DNA of 46,153 nt from Candidatus Woesebacteria bacterium GW2011_GWC1_42_9 (GCA_000995185.1 LCET01000001.1:167028-213180); one strand, 5' to 3'; counted from the first letter of the stretch, positions 30,798 to 39,251 are shown. Program-made: numbers and translations. The notes: generated by a model not told the origin, from the letters alone.

Positions 30798-33700
30798 ATG
30801 GCTGAAAACTTCGTGCATTTGCATGTTCATACAGAGTACTCGCTTCTGGATGGCTTGAGTAAGGTGAAGCCCTTGGTCCAGCATGTCAAAGAATTAGGAA
30901 TGGATACTCTTGCTATTACCGACCATGGCGCAATGTATGGAGCGATTGAGTTTTATAAGGCTCTAAATAAAGAGGGAGTAAAGCCAATCATTGGAATGGA
31001 AGGATACGTCTCGCCGGAAGACCATAAGTTAAGAGGTGAGGGAAGTAAAAAAAGGGCTTATCACATTTTATTATTAGCTAAAAATAATAAGGGGTATAAA
31101 AATTTGATGAGACTTTCTTCTATCGCCCATTTAGAAGGGTATTATTACCGCCCGAGAGTGGATCATGAGACTTTGAGGAAATACTCAGAGGGGTTAATTT
31201 GTACTTCTGCTTGTGTAGCGGGGGAGCTAGCCCAAAACATCATAAATGATGACTTTAAGGGGGCCAAGAAAGCGATTCAGTGGCATTTGGATGTATTTGG
31301 AGAGGACTACTATTTGGAGGTCCAAAATCATGAATATGAAAAGTACATCAACGAAGCTAGTGACCAAGAAATTAGAGAAGAGCTTAGAAAACAGTCTGCC
31401 GCGGAGAAGAAAATGGATGAGGGAGTGGTTAAATTAAGCCGTGAATATGGCGTTCCAATAATCGCGACAAATGATGCTCATTATATTAAAAAAGAAGATG
31501 CCAATGCTCAGGATGCTCTCGTGTGTGTTTCGACGGGGAAAAATGTCTCGGATATTAAAAGGCTAAGATTTATTGATTCTCCTAGTTTTTATATTACTTC
31601 GCCGGAAGAAATGAGAAGACTTTTCCCGAAGCTACCAGAGGCTCTGGATAATACTAGAAAATTAGCTGATAAGTGCAATCTAGAAATTGAAACGGGAAAA
31701 TTTTATTTTCCCGAGGTTGTGATGGAGGGTAAAAAATCAGTAGAAGCCACATTGAGGGAAAGTGCAAAGAAGGGGTTAAAAGAAAAATATAACAAAGTTA
31801 CAAAGGAGCTTACAGAGAGGCTTGAGTACGAACTTAAGGTAATTTGCGAAAAGGGCTATGCTGCCTACTTTTTGATATTTCAAGATATGGCTAAGTGGGC
31901 CAAAAAACGAAGAATACCTATTAACACGAGAGGGTCTGCGGCAGGCTCCCTTGTTTCATTTAGTTTGGGAATTACAACTGTTGACCCAATTAAATATGGG
32001 CTTCCTTTTGAGAGATTTTTAAATCCCTTTCGGCCAAGTGCACCAGATATTGATATGGATATCGCCGATGACAAACGCGAGGAAATGCTTGCTTATTTGA
32101 GAAAAAAATATGGACAAGACAAAGTTGCTCAGATATGTACTTTTGGACGGATGCTTGCCAAAGGATCGGTCCGAGACATCGCGCGGGTATTGGGGTATCC
32201 ATATGAAATTGGTGATAGGATTTCTAAATTAATTCCCATGGGTTCTCAGGGTTTCCCGATGACGATTGCAAGAGCACTACAGGATAGCAAAGAGCTTAAA
32301 AATTTATATGATAGCGATCGTGATGCAAAGAAAATTATCGAAATGGCCAAGCAAGTTGAAGGCAATGCAAGACATATCTCTGTTCATGCGGCGGGGGTAG
32401 TGATCTCTCCGACTGAGCTAAACGATTTTGTCCCTATACAAAAAGAGCCAAGCGGCGACAAAATAATTACTCAATATGAGATGCACGCCTGTGAGGACAT
32501 AGGGTTAGTTAAGCTTGATATTTTGGGGATCAGGAATTTATCAATATTGCGGGAAGCCGTTGAACGTGTTAGGAAAGAAAGGAACATCACGGTTGATTTG
32601 ACGACAATCCCCTTGGATGACAAGGCGACCTACGACATGCTCGCCAGAGGAGACACGATGGGAACTTTTCAAATGTCGGGCTCCGGGATGACCCGTTATC
32701 TTGTGGAGCTAAAGCCTGAGAGTGTGGAAGATTTGATGATCATGGTAGCACTGTTTAGGCCAGGACCGATGAAAAATATTGACGAATATATCGCCAGAAA
32801 ACACGGCAAAAAAGAAGTAACTTATTATCACCCCAAAATGAAAAAGTTTTTGGACAAGTCGCTTGGCGTTTTAGTTTATCAGGATGATCTTTTATATACG
32901 GCTTTGGAGCTTGCTGGGTATGACTGGGAGGAAGTAGATAAATTTAGAAAAGCAGTCGGTAAAAAAATCCCGGAGGAAATGGCCAAGCAACACGAAATTT
33001 TTGTTAAAGGGTGCATCAGTCACTCAAAGATGACTAAAGAAGAAGCTGAGGGGCTATGGAAACTTTTCGAGCCTTTTCAGGGGTATGGATTTAACAAGGC
33101 CCACGCCGCAAGCTATGGGATGGTCGCTTATCAAACCGCGTATATGAAGGCTAATTACCCAGTTGAGTTTATGGCGGCTCTTCTAACTGCCGAATCAAAT
33201 GATACTGATAAAATATCGCAGGCCGTTAATGAATGCCGCAGGATGGGTGTAAACATACACCCGCCTGATATAAATATCAGCAATGTAGGATTTAAGATCA
33301 TTGAGGATAAGGAATCTCTTGGAGATAAGGGAATATTATTTGGACTTTCAGCGATAAAGAATGTGGGCGATGCGGCGATTACTTCGATTTTGGAAGCCAG
33401 GAAAGAAGGCGAGTTTGTATCACTTGTGGATTTTTGTTCCAGGGTGGATGCCCGAAAAGTAAATAAAAAGGTAATGGAGAGCTTGGTAAAAGTAGGCGCG
33501 CTCTCGATTTTTGGAGCTAGGGCCGCTGTACTATCGAAGCTTGATGAAATTAGAAGCAAAGTTAAGCCTAGATCCCAAAATGGTCAACAGGATTTGTTTT
33601 CAGAGCCATCTTCAAAAAATGAGGAAAAGAGAGCTGAGAGTTTAGTTATCCATAAGATTGAGTCGGAGATTGAGGAGTTTAAGGAGGAAGAAATAAATGT

Positions 33701-34301
33701 ATTTGAAAGAGAACTTTTAGGCCTAAGCCTATCTGCTCAACCCATTGAGGAAAGGATTGGAGGTCTTGGGGAATATTCTAGCCACCGGGTGATTGATTTA
33801 GTAGAGCTTACGAATAGCGGGGAGAGTGTTTCAGTAGCTGGAATGATTTGCAGCGTGAGAGTAGTGACGACTAGAAGCTCTGGTGCTAAAATGGCCTTTG
33901 CACAAATTCAAGACGGTACTGGGACGATAAATTTAGTGATATTTCCGAAGCTCTTCAATGAATCCATAAATATTTGGCAAGAAAATAACATTTTGCTCGT
34001 AGAAGGCAAAATTGATACTCGGGAGGATAGCCGTGCGATTTTAGTGAATTCGTTTAAGACAAAGGATGGATTGTCTGGTGACAATAAGATGATAATTGAT
34101 ATCCCCAAAGGGATTAGCAGTAAAAAATTAATCATGCTTAAATCAATTCTCGAAAAAAATCCTGGGGATAAACCTGTCGCCTTTATGCTATTGGGGCCTA
34201 AAATTGAGGTAAATTCGCCGCTCATGGTTAGTTGGAGTGTAGAACTTAGTGAGAAAATTTCAAATTTGCTTGATTATAAGGCCAATTATAAAGTAAACTA
34301 G
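30798..34301 (+). CDS. dnaE: DNA polymerase III alpha subunit
   Basis: This replicative polymerase of about 1167 residues has an N-terminal PHP domain (F-V-H-L-H-V-H-T-E-Y-S-L-L-D-G), the catalytic palm with P-D-I-D-M-D-I-A-D at about 416-424, the fingers, a helix-hairpin-helix region and a C-terminal OB fold (V-S-V-A-G-M-I-C-S, then M-A-F-A-Q-I-Q-D-G-T-G). The OB fold is followed by a short tail. ATG 30798 is preferred to ATG 30789 because the -10 box overlaps the latter. This is DnaE type; no proofreading exonuclease domain is inserted. Confidence 0.96.
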   Translation: MAENFVHLHVHTEYSLLDGLSKVKPLVQHVKELGMDTLAITDHGAMYGAIEFYKALNKEGVKPIIGMEGYVSPEDHKLRGEGSKKRAYHILLLAKNNKGYKNLMRLSSIAHLEGYYYRPRVDHETLRKYSEGLICTSACVAGELAQNIINDDFKGAKKAIQWHLDVFGEDYYLEVQNHEYEKYINEASDQEIREELRKQSAAEKKMDEGVVKLSREYGVPIIATNDAHYIKKEDANAQDALVCVSTGKNVSDIKRLRFIDSPSFYITSPEEMRRLFPKLPEALDNTRKLADKCNLEIETGKFYFPEVVMEGKKSVEATLRESAKKGLKEKYNKVTKELTERLEYELKVICEKGYAAYFLIFQDMAKWAKKRRIPINTRGSAAGSLVSFSLGITTVDPIKYGLPFERFLNPFRPSAPDIDMDIADDKREEMLAYLRKKYGQDKVAQICTFGRMLAKGSVRDIARVLGYPYEIGDRISKLIPMGSQGFPMTIARALQDSKELKNLYDSDRDAKKIIEMAKQVEGNARHISVHAAGVVISPTELNDFVPIQKEPSGDKIITQYEMHACEDIGLVKLDILGIRNLSILREAVERVRKERNITVDLTTIPLDDKATYDMLARGDTMGTFQMSGSGMTRYLVELKPESVEDLMIMVALFRPGPMKNIDEYIARKHGKKEVTYYHPKMKKFLDKSLGVLVYQDDLLYTALELAGYDWEEVDKFRKAVGKKIPEEMAKQHEIFVKGCISHSKMTKEEAEGLWKLFEPFQGYGFNKAHAASYGMVAYQTAYMKANYPVEFMAALLTAESNDTDKISQAVNECRRMGVNIHPPDINISNVGFKIIEDKESLGDKGILFGLSAIKNVGDAAITSILEARKEGEFVSLVDFCSRVDARKVNKKVMESLVKVGALSIFGARAAVLSKLDEIRSKVKPRSQNGQQDLFSEPSSKNEEKRAESLVIHKIESEIEEFKEEEINVFERELLGLSLSAQPIEERIGGLGEYSSHRVIDLVELTNSGESVSVAGMICSVRVVTTRSSGAKMAFAQIQDGTGTINLVIFPKLFNESINIWQENNILLVEGKIDTREDSRAILVNSFKTKDGLSGDNKMIIDIPKGISSKKLIMLKSILEKNPGDKPVAFMLLGPKIEVNSPLMVSWSVELSEKISNLLDYKANYKVN
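34270..34299 (+). promoter_or_regulatory. rplS promoter, near-leaderless
   Basis: TTGATT (34270-34275), 18-base spacer, TAAACT (34294-34299), 8 bases before ATG 34308, inside the end of dnaE. Confidence 0.55.
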
Positions 34302-34307
34302 CTCTCT

Positions 34308-34706
34308 ATGGCATTGTCAATTGAATTTAAAGAACAATCTTTTGGGGTTGGGGATGTGGTTAAGATCCATCATAAAGTTGCCGATCGAATTCAGGTTTAC
34401 GAGGGGACCATTATCGGTGTTCGTGGAAGAGGAACGGGTAAATCATTCACTGTAAGGAGAATCGGCACTCAAAAAGTTGGGATTGAGCAAATTTTCCCCT
34501 TGCACTCTCCTTTAATCACAAAGATCGAAAAGGTCCGTGAGGGGATGCGCGGGGTCCGCAGAGCCAAATTGTATTATATTCGCAATAAAAGTAAAAAAGA
34601 TATTGAATTAATCTACTCTCGGGCAAAAAAACGGGCGCTTGCTAAAGAAGCCGCTAAAAAGAAACCTTCTTCACAAAAGAAATCATCTCCAAAGAAGAAA
34701 AAGTAA
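34308..34706 (+). CDS. rplS: 50S ribosomal protein L19
   Basis: This 132-residue protein at the subunit interface shows [31 protein letters not shown] and [10 protein letters not shown], the L19 core, then [10 protein letters not shown] lysine/serine-rich tail of about 25 residues extends past the usual end, which makes it longer than the typical 115 residues. The tail is low-complexity and its role is unknown. Confidence 0.95.
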   Translation: MALSIEFKEQSFGVGDVVKIHHKVADRIQVYEGTIIGVRGRGTGKSFTVRRIGTQKVGIEQIFPLHSPLITKIEKVREGMRGVRRAKLYYIRNKSKKDIELIYSRAKKRALAKEAAKKKPSSQKKSSPKKKK

Positions 34707-34710
34707 TTTC

Positions 34711-34738
34711 TTGACAAGTTTACGATATCTCGTATAAT
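34711..34738 (+). promoter_or_regulatory. Consensus promoter of the atypical tRNA pair
   Basis: TTGACA (34711-34716), 16-base spacer, TATAAT (34733-34738). Both boxes are perfect consensus, the best promoter in the window, 12 bases before the first tRNA. Confidence 0.85.
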
Positions 34739-34750
34739 TTCCTGACAAAA

Positions 34751-34827
34751 GGGTCTGTAGTTCAAAGTTGTCGGTAGAACGCTCGGTTGTCAATTGAGAA
34801 CTGAAGGTTCGATCCCTTCCAGGCCCA
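34751..34827 (+). tRNA. Atypical tRNA-Asp-like gene (anticodon GTC)
   Basis: Acceptor GGGTCTG pairs with CAGGCCC, D-stem GTTC with GAAC, T-arm GAAGG-TTCGATC-CCTTC is canonical. The anticodon loop TTGTCAA would read GAC (Asp). Oddities: the D-loop is 13 bases (AAAGTTGTCGGTA); the anticodon stem CTCGG/TTGAG has two G-T pairs next to the loop; the discriminator is A and position 38 is A, whereas the normal tRNA-Asp at 22779 has G73 and C38. It is transcribed from a consensus promoter with the tRNA-like RNA that follows. It may be a second, divergent tRNA-Asp or a tRNA with altered identity. Confidence 0.7.
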
Positions 34828-34833
34828 ATTTAA

Positions 34834-34945
34834 GGGGGTGTGGCTGAAGAAGTTAAAGCACGTTACGGAAAAACTTTACACTGCTGAAAAAAGTTGTAAC
34901 GGTTTACGTTCAGACGTAATGTAGGCGCAAGACCTACCATCCCTA
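34834..34945 (+). ncRNA. tRNA-Ser-like RNA with enlarged anticodon arm
   Basis: The first 28 bases follow the tRNA-Ser 5' half (GGGGGTGTGGCTGAAG...TTAAAGCAC). Acceptor GGGGGTG pairs with CATCCCT, the T-stem GTAGG with CCTAC and a long variable arm TTACGT/ACGTAA (34904-34919) is present, as in type II tRNAs. The anticodon arm is abnormal: CGTTAC (34861-34866) pairs with GTAACG (34896-34901), then a 5-base bulge, then AACTTT/AAAGTT, with a 12-base loop ACACTGCTGAAA that still contains a Ser(GCT)-like CTGCTGA. The T-loop reads CGCAAGA instead of TTCAAGA. A terminator follows after 8 bases. Whether it works in translation is unknown. Confidence 0.65.
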
Positions 34946-34953
34946 ATATATAT

Positions 34954-34993
34954 CGTCAGTGTAGACACAAAATATACTGACGGTATTTTTTTT
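34954..34993 (+). terminator. Strong intrinsic terminator of the atypical tRNA unit
   Basis: CGTCAGTGTA (34954-34963) pairs with TATACTGACG (34973-34982) around a 9-base loop, followed by GTA and eight Ts (34986-34993). Confidence 0.9.
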
Positions 34994-35001
34994 GATTCCT
35001 T

Positions 35002-35010
35002 TGTTATACT
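35002..35010 (+). promoter_or_regulatory. ruvC promoter, leaderless (extended -10)
   Basis: TGT then TATACT (35005-35010), 6 bases before ATG 35017. Confidence 0.6.
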
Positions 35011-35016
35011 TACAGA

Positions 35017-35526
35017 ATGGTGATTTTAGGGATTGATCCTGGGACGGCAACGACTGGATATGGAATTGTTGAATATTCTGAAGATAAAATTACTGCCAGA
35101 AAATTTGATCTGATCGAGACAAACAAAGACGGGTCTCCTTCAAAAAGACTCATGTATATTCATAGCGAATTAGTGAAGCTGATTGCTCTACATAAACCCG
35201 ACGTATTTGTGATGGAGAAATTATTCTTTGCTACCAACGCAAAGACTGCAATTAGAGTAGGGCAAGCACAGGGAGTGATGCTATTAAGTGCGGCAGAAGC
35301 AAATTTGCCGGTATTTGAATATGCTCCTGGGACTATTAAAAAAATGGTCGCTGGGAATGGACGGGCGGACAAGAAAGATATCCAGCGTTCGCTAAGGAAA
35401 GTTTTCGGAGCTAAAGTAAAAAGTAAAGCGAAGAAGAAGACTCATTTTGACAATGCGGCTGACGCTTTGGCCGTATCACTGTGTCATATCTATACTCTTA
35501 AAGGAGGTGATAAAATTGAGCGGTAA
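35017..35526 (+). CDS. ruvC: RuvC Holliday-junction endonuclease
   Basis: This 169-residue RNase H-fold resolvase cuts Holliday junctions at recombination sites. Asp7 (G-I-D-P-G) and Glu67 (V-M-E-K-L-F-F) are in place. The C-terminal acidic site reads F-D-N-A-A-D-A-L-A: Asp149 aligns with E. coli Asp141, while the position of Asp138 is Asn146 with Asp145 just before it. Thermus RuvC has His there, so this position varies in the family. The 3' end overlaps the next gene and contains its Shine-Dalgarno. No ruvA or ruvB is adjacent. Confidence 0.92.
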   Translation: MVILGIDPGTATTGYGIVEYSEDKITARKFDLIETNKDGSPSKRLMYIHSELVKLIALHKPDVFVMEKLFFATNAKTAIRVGQAQGVMLLSAAEANLPVFEYAPGTIKKMVAGNGRADKKDIQRSLRKVFGAKVKSKAKKKTHFDNAADALAVSLCHIYTLKGGDKIER

Positions 35527-35770
35527 AAAAATTGGAAGGGTCACCCACTACTATAGTAAGATTGGCGTTGCGGTCTTGGAGCTTACTGGCGACCTCACTG
35601 TTGGAGAAAGAATCAGATTTGAGAGAGGCGGGGAGGAACTCTTTGAACAAGAAGTCTCCTCAATACAAATTGAGCATAAGGAGGTAAAGAAGGCAAAAAA
35701 AGGTGATGATATTGGGCTTAAAACAGAGAAGGAAGTCAAAGAAGGCGCTGAGGTTTTCAAAGTCTCTTAA
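35516..35770 (+). CDS. EF-Tu domain-2-like small beta-barrel protein
   Basis: This 84-residue protein corresponds to the second (beta-barrel) domain of translational GTPases, without a GTPase domain: K-I-G-R-V-T-H-Y-Y-S-K-I-G-V-A-V-L-E-L, G-D-L-T-V-G-E-R-I, Q-I-E-H-K-E-V-K-K-A-K-K-G-D-D-I-G-L, ending G-A-E-V-F-K-V. Stand-alone proteins of this type are annotated as translation elongation factor-like in archaea and CPR bacteria; their function is not established. The frame opens earlier (35447) inside ruvC, but AAGGAGGTGA eight bases before TTG 35516 decides the start. Confidence 0.8.
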   Translation: MSGKKIGRVTHYYSKIGVAVLELTGDLTVGERIRFERGGEELFEQEVSSIQIEHKEVKKAKKGDDIGLKTEKEVKEGAEVFKVS

Positions 35771-36152
35771 ATTAACGTGGGAGGACGCTCACGACATTAG
35801 TGAAAGACTTAAAAAAATTGTTCTCGCGGTCGAGATGGACTGGGTTGATCCTTCAAGAGTTTATTGTTATCGCTCGAATAATTCCAAGGCGAGGGCCTAT
35901 GCCAGGATATGGGGATTTAGCAGGATTTGGCAACAAGCACTAGACAAACCGCCTCTTTATATCATCGAGGTTTTAGCTGAAAAATTCGATAATCTGAGTG
36001 ATGAAAAAAAAGATTATGTTCTACTTCATGAATTAGCCCATATCCCTAAAAATTTTTCCGGTGCATTAGTCCCCCATACAAGGCGGGGGAAAAATAATTT
36101 TCATGATAAATTAAAGAAAATGGCAAACACTTATAAATCGATCAAAAAATAA
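35706..36152 (+). CDS. Putative phage-type metallopeptidase
   Basis: This protein of about 148 residues has the zinc motif H-E-L-A-H-I-P-K-N-F-S-G-A-L-V-P-H near the C-terminus and a typical approach (S-R-V-Y-C-Y-R-S; A-R-I-W-G-F-S-R-I-W; Y-I-I-E-V-L-A-E-K-F-D-N-L-S). This matches the family I know as PhageMetallopep (PF18894), frequent in CPR genomes and phages. Substrate and role are unknown. The start is unsure: ATG 35706 overlaps the previous gene by 65 bases, while homology appears to begin near R-F-S-K-S-L-K at 35754. holA overlaps the stop by one base. Confidence 0.8.
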   Translation: MILGLKQRRKSKKALRFSKSLKLTWEDAHDISERLKKIVLAVEMDWVDPSRVYCYRSNNSKARAYARIWGFSRIWQQALDKPPLYIIEVLAEKFDNLSDEKKDYVLLHELAHIPKNFSGALVPHTRRGKNNFHDKLKKMANTYKSIKK

Positions 36153-36829
36153 TGAAACTGGTTTTAGTACATGGTGATGATGTTAGTAAATCTCGCAAGA
36201 GATTGCTTGCTATAATTGAAAACGTCAAAAAGCGCGGGTGGGAAGTAAATAGGTTTAGCGAAACCAATAAGGAAAGTTTTCTAAATAAATTTACTTCTGG
36301 TTCACTTTTTGCCAAAAATACCCTATATGTGGTTGAAAATGCGACGAAGATTTCCGCAAAAGATCTTCAGTGGATAAAAAAGAAAGGCGAGGTTTTCCCA
36401 GGGAGTCTTCTTTTATATATGAAGTCGCAGGCGCCTGCAAGATTTATAAAATCTCTCCCCCAGGGCGCTAAATTAGAGGAATTTGCCCTTCCTAAAGTCA
36501 TATTTAATATGCTTGATTCGATCATCCCGGGAAATTCAAAAACTTTTAATAATTTATTTCATGAATTAGTAAAGCGTGATGGTCAAGAATTTGTCTTAGC
36601 CGTCTTGGCAAGGCACTTAAGGGATCTTTATTGGGTTTCGTCTAATGCTGTCGGCCTTGGATATCCTTCTTGGAGAGTTAGTAAGTTAAAACGCCAATCC
36701 GAGCGTTTGACAGCTGAAAGAATAAAGGCAATGATTGATAAATTATCTAGGGTAGACATATTGTCAAAATTGGGAAAGGAAGATTTGGCTAGTGGTATTG
36801 ACCTAGTTATAACGCGAGAATTAAGATGA
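36152..36829 (+). CDS. holA: DNA polymerase III delta subunit-like protein (short HolA)
   Basis: This 225-residue protein is shorter than E. coli HolA (343). The N-terminus K-L-V-L-V-H-G-D-D lacks the full Walker A of ATPases, as is normal for delta. The C-terminal helical part has the delta pattern V-L-A-R-H-L-R-D-L-Y and P-S-W-R-V-S-K-L-K-R-Q-S, then L-S-R-V-D-I-L-S-K-L-G. Delta opens the beta clamp within the clamp loader. The middle lid region seems reduced. It is probably coupled to the metallopeptidase gene. Confidence 0.78.
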   Translation: MKLVLVHGDDVSKSRKRLLAIIENVKKRGWEVNRFSETNKESFLNKFTSGSLFAKNTLYVVENATKISAKDLQWIKKKGEVFPGSLLLYMKSQAPARFIKSLPQGAKLEEFALPKVIFNMLDSIIPGNSKTFNNLFHELVKRDGQEFVLAVLARHLRDLYWVSSNAVGLGYPSWRVSKLKRQSERLTAERIKAMIDKLSRVDILSKLGKEDLASGIDLVITRELR

Positions 36830-36835
36830 CTATTA

Positions 36836-38176
36836 ATGGATAAAAAACTTTTTGGGACAAGTGGGATTCGGGGTAATGCTGAAGAGTTGTTTACCTCGCA
36901 ATTTTGCTATGACATCGCCCTTACTTTTATAGAGTTTTTGAGGGGCCATGGGGAACTAGGGCCAATAGCGGTGGGGATGGATCCCAGAAAGTCTGGTCCG
37001 AGGATAAAAGAAGATCTTTTGAGTGGGCTTTCCGGTGGCAGCGTGCCATTATTTGACGAAGGGATTACTCCTATCCCGTCGATTAATTGGCTCCTTCTTG
37101 CCACTGAAATAAAGGCGGCAATCATGATCACTGGGAGCCATATCGCCCCGGAGCTTAACGGTGTAAAGTTTTATGCTCATAACGAGGAGATTTCGGCTTC
37201 GGACATGGAAGAAATTGAAAGCCTTTATGAGGAGAACAAAAATAAAGGAGGATCTTCACTGGAGGTTGTAGTTAAAAAGGAAACAAGGGCGAAGGATTTG
37301 TATAAAAAAATGTTGGTCGAGCAGATTAATTTGAAACTTCCAAAGTGGAAAATTGCCGTGGATTGTGCAAATGGTGCCCAAACAGTAGTTTTTCCTGATT
37401 TATTAGGTGAGCTGGGATTTGAAGTGGTAAAGATAAATTGCAGTACGGAAAAAGATTTTATTGCCCGCGATACTGATACAGATGACAAGGCGGAGATTGA
37501 AGAGTTAAAAAAAGCGGTCGTTTCAGAAAAGTGTGATTTTGGCATCGCCTTTGATGGAGATGGAGATAGATCTGTCTTTATCGACGAAACTGGTGAATTT
37601 GTCACGGGTGAATATTCTTGTACTTTGATTGCAAACCATTTGCCGGGGAGTAGCGTGGTGACAACTGTCGCGGCTTCTCAAGTAGTGGATTCTATTAAAA
37701 AGAGCGTTTATAAGACTAAAGTTGGATCTCCTTATGTAATCGGTGAAATGAAAAAACGGCGGGCTAATTTTGGCTTTGAGCAGAATGGCGGAGCAATTTT
37801 TGGAGAAAAAATGTACACGAGGGATGGGGGGTCCGTTGTCATGACGATGCTTGGTATATTTTCAAAGTTCGGGGGGACATTTTCTGAAATGGTCGGGGAG
37901 TTGCCCAAATACTACATGCACAGGACAAAGGTTGATTACAAATGGGAACAACAAGAAGAAATCTTAAAAAAGGCAAAGGAAAAATTTGGCAGCAGCAAAA
38001 TAGATGAAACAGACGGATTAAAAATATGGATAGATAGCGATACTTGGCTTTTATTTAGATCTTCGCAAAATGCTCCCGAGTTTCGAGTCTTTGCGGAATC
38101 AAAAGATAATGACAAGGCGAAAAAATTACTGGAGGAGGGAATTAGGTTAGTAACGAAAATAGCTGCCAATGATTAA
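36836..38176 (+). CDS. Phosphohexomutase (phosphoglucosamine/phosphomannomutase, archaeal type)
   Basis: This 446-residue alpha-D-phosphohexomutase has G-T-S-G-I-R-G at 7-13, the phosphoserine loop T-G-S-H-I-A-P with Ser101, the metal loop F-D-G-D-G-D-R near 239-245, and a sugar-specificity segment E-Q-N-G-G-A-I-F followed by R-D-G-G. The E-Q-N-G-G form is closer to archaeal PMM/PGM than to bacterial GlmM. It could supply glucosamine-1-phosphate for UDP-GlcNAc, or mannose/glucose-1-phosphate. It overlaps the isomerase gene by 8 bases, which favours a hexose-phosphate role. Confidence 0.85.
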   Translation: MDKKLFGTSGIRGNAEELFTSQFCYDIALTFIEFLRGHGELGPIAVGMDPRKSGPRIKEDLLSGLSGGSVPLFDEGITPIPSINWLLLATEIKAAIMITGSHIAPELNGVKFYAHNEEISASDMEEIESLYEENKNKGGSSLEVVVKKETRAKDLYKKMLVEQINLKLPKWKIAVDCANGAQTVVFPDLLGELGFEVVKINCSTEKDFIARDTDTDDKAEIEELKKAVVSEKCDFGIAFDGDGDRSVFIDETGEFVTGEYSCTLIANHLPGSSVVTTVAASQVVDSIKKSVYKTKVGSPYVIGEMKKRRANFGFEQNGGAIFGEKMYTRDGGSVVMTMLGIFSKFGGTFSEMVGELPKYYMHRTKVDYKWEQQEEILKKAKEKFGSSKIDETDGLKIWIDSDTWLLFRSSQNAPEFRVFAESKDNDKAKKLLEEGIRLVTKIAAND

Positions 38177-39239
38177 CCTTGATGATTTTACGAAATTAAA
38201 AGCCCTTGACAGGGGCAATGTTTTGGGATCTATCAGAGCGTTTTCTGATCAAATGGAAGCTGCCTGGATTGGGATTGCTAATTTGCCTTTGCCCGAAAAG
38301 TGTTCTATGGCTAATGAAGTTGTGGTCTGCGGGATGGGCGGATCCGCTCTTGGTGGACGAATTGTGGATGCATTGAGTCCATCAATGGTTAGGGTTCCAA
38401 TAGAAGTATTTACCGGTTATGAACTGCCAAACTACGTCGGACCTAAAACTTTAGTTATCGTTTCTTCCTACTCTGGAAATACTGAGGAGACTTTAGCTGC
38501 AGCCGACAAAGCTCTATCTAAAAAATGCCAGATTTTTGCGATTTGTACCGGTGGAAAGCTTGCAGAGATGGCCAAAAAAGAAAATTTTGATTCTTTTGTA
38601 TTTGACCCCATTCATAATCCGGCCGGGCAGCCGAGGATGGGGCTTGGATATTCAGTGATGGCCATTTTAGGGATCCTGTCCAGGTGTGAATTTATCCATT
38701 TATCCAATTCTCAAGTGGAAGAAGTAATAAAAAACACGCGCAAAATGTTAATGGATTTTGCCATAGATAAATTAGAATCCGATAACCCTGCCAAAAGACT
38801 AGCGCATGAATTAAAAAATAAAATGCCGATTTTGACTACAAGTGAGCACTTGGCGGGAGCGGCCCATGCGGTTAAAAATCAGCTAAACGAGTCCGCTAAG
38901 ACTTTTGCCCTGCTTTTTGATATCCCGGAGCTGAACCACCATTTGATGGAGGGGTTAAGGAACCCCGCCAAAGCAAAAGAATATTGGCAGTTTTTGTTTT
39001 TTGAGTCGGATCTTTTTGAAGCAAGAGTAAAATCCCGCTATCCCATTACTAAAAAAGTTTTGGATAAAAATGAAGTTGGATATTCTTCATATAAATTAAG
39101 TTCGAAGACTAAGCTTGCGCAAGTGTTTGAGCTTTTAGCCCTGGGTTCATATTTACAGTATTATCTAGCGGCGCTTTATGAGATTGATCCCTTGCCGATC
39201 CCCTGGGTTGACTACTTCAAAAAGGAACTAGAAAAGTGA
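38169..39239 (+). CDS. Bifunctional phosphoglucose/phosphomannose isomerase (SIS domain)
   Basis: This 356-residue protein has two SIS subdomains. The first shows V-C-G-M-G-G-S-A-L-G-G (about 53-62) and V-S-S-Y-S-G-N-T-E-E-T (98-107); the C-terminal PGI/PMI part follows with N-E-S-A-K and E-L-N-H-H. It interconverts glucose-6-P or mannose-6-P and fructose-6-P, and takes the place of a classical pgi gene in many archaea and CPR bacteria. Coupled to the upstream mutase, it forms a short route from fructose-6-P to sugar-1-phosphates. Confidence 0.88.
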   Translation: MINLDDFTKLKALDRGNVLGSIRAFSDQMEAAWIGIANLPLPEKCSMANEVVVCGMGGSALGGRIVDALSPSMVRVPIEVFTGYELPNYVGPKTLVIVSSYSGNTEETLAAADKALSKKCQIFAICTGGKLAEMAKKENFDSFVFDPIHNPAGQPRMGLGYSVMAILGILSRCEFIHLSNSQVEEVIKNTRKMLMDFAIDKLESDNPAKRLAHELKNKMPILTTSEHLAGAAHAVKNQLNESAKTFALLFDIPELNHHLMEGLRNPAKAKEYWQFLFFESDLFEARVKSRYPITKKVLDKNEVGYSSYKLSSKTKLAQVFELLALGSYLQYYLAALYEIDPLPIPWVDYFKKELEK

Positions 39240-39245
39240 TATAGT
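39237..39245 (+). promoter_or_regulatory. ppsA promoter, leaderless (extended -10)
   Basis: TGA then TATAGT (39240-39245), 6 bases before ATG 39252. The TGA is also the isomerase stop codon. Confidence 0.6.
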
Positions 39246-39251
39246 GAAGTG

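Noticed and set aside
34834-34945. tmRNA or a group I intron-containing tRNA
   Set aside because: No tmRNA 3' end or tag ORF is present, and the extra material in the anticodon arm (about 30 bases) is far too short for a group I intron.
35447-35515. N-terminal extension of the EF-Tu-D2-like protein
   Set aside because: It lies in ruvC in another frame, has no homology to the family, and a strong Shine-Dalgarno marks TTG 35516.
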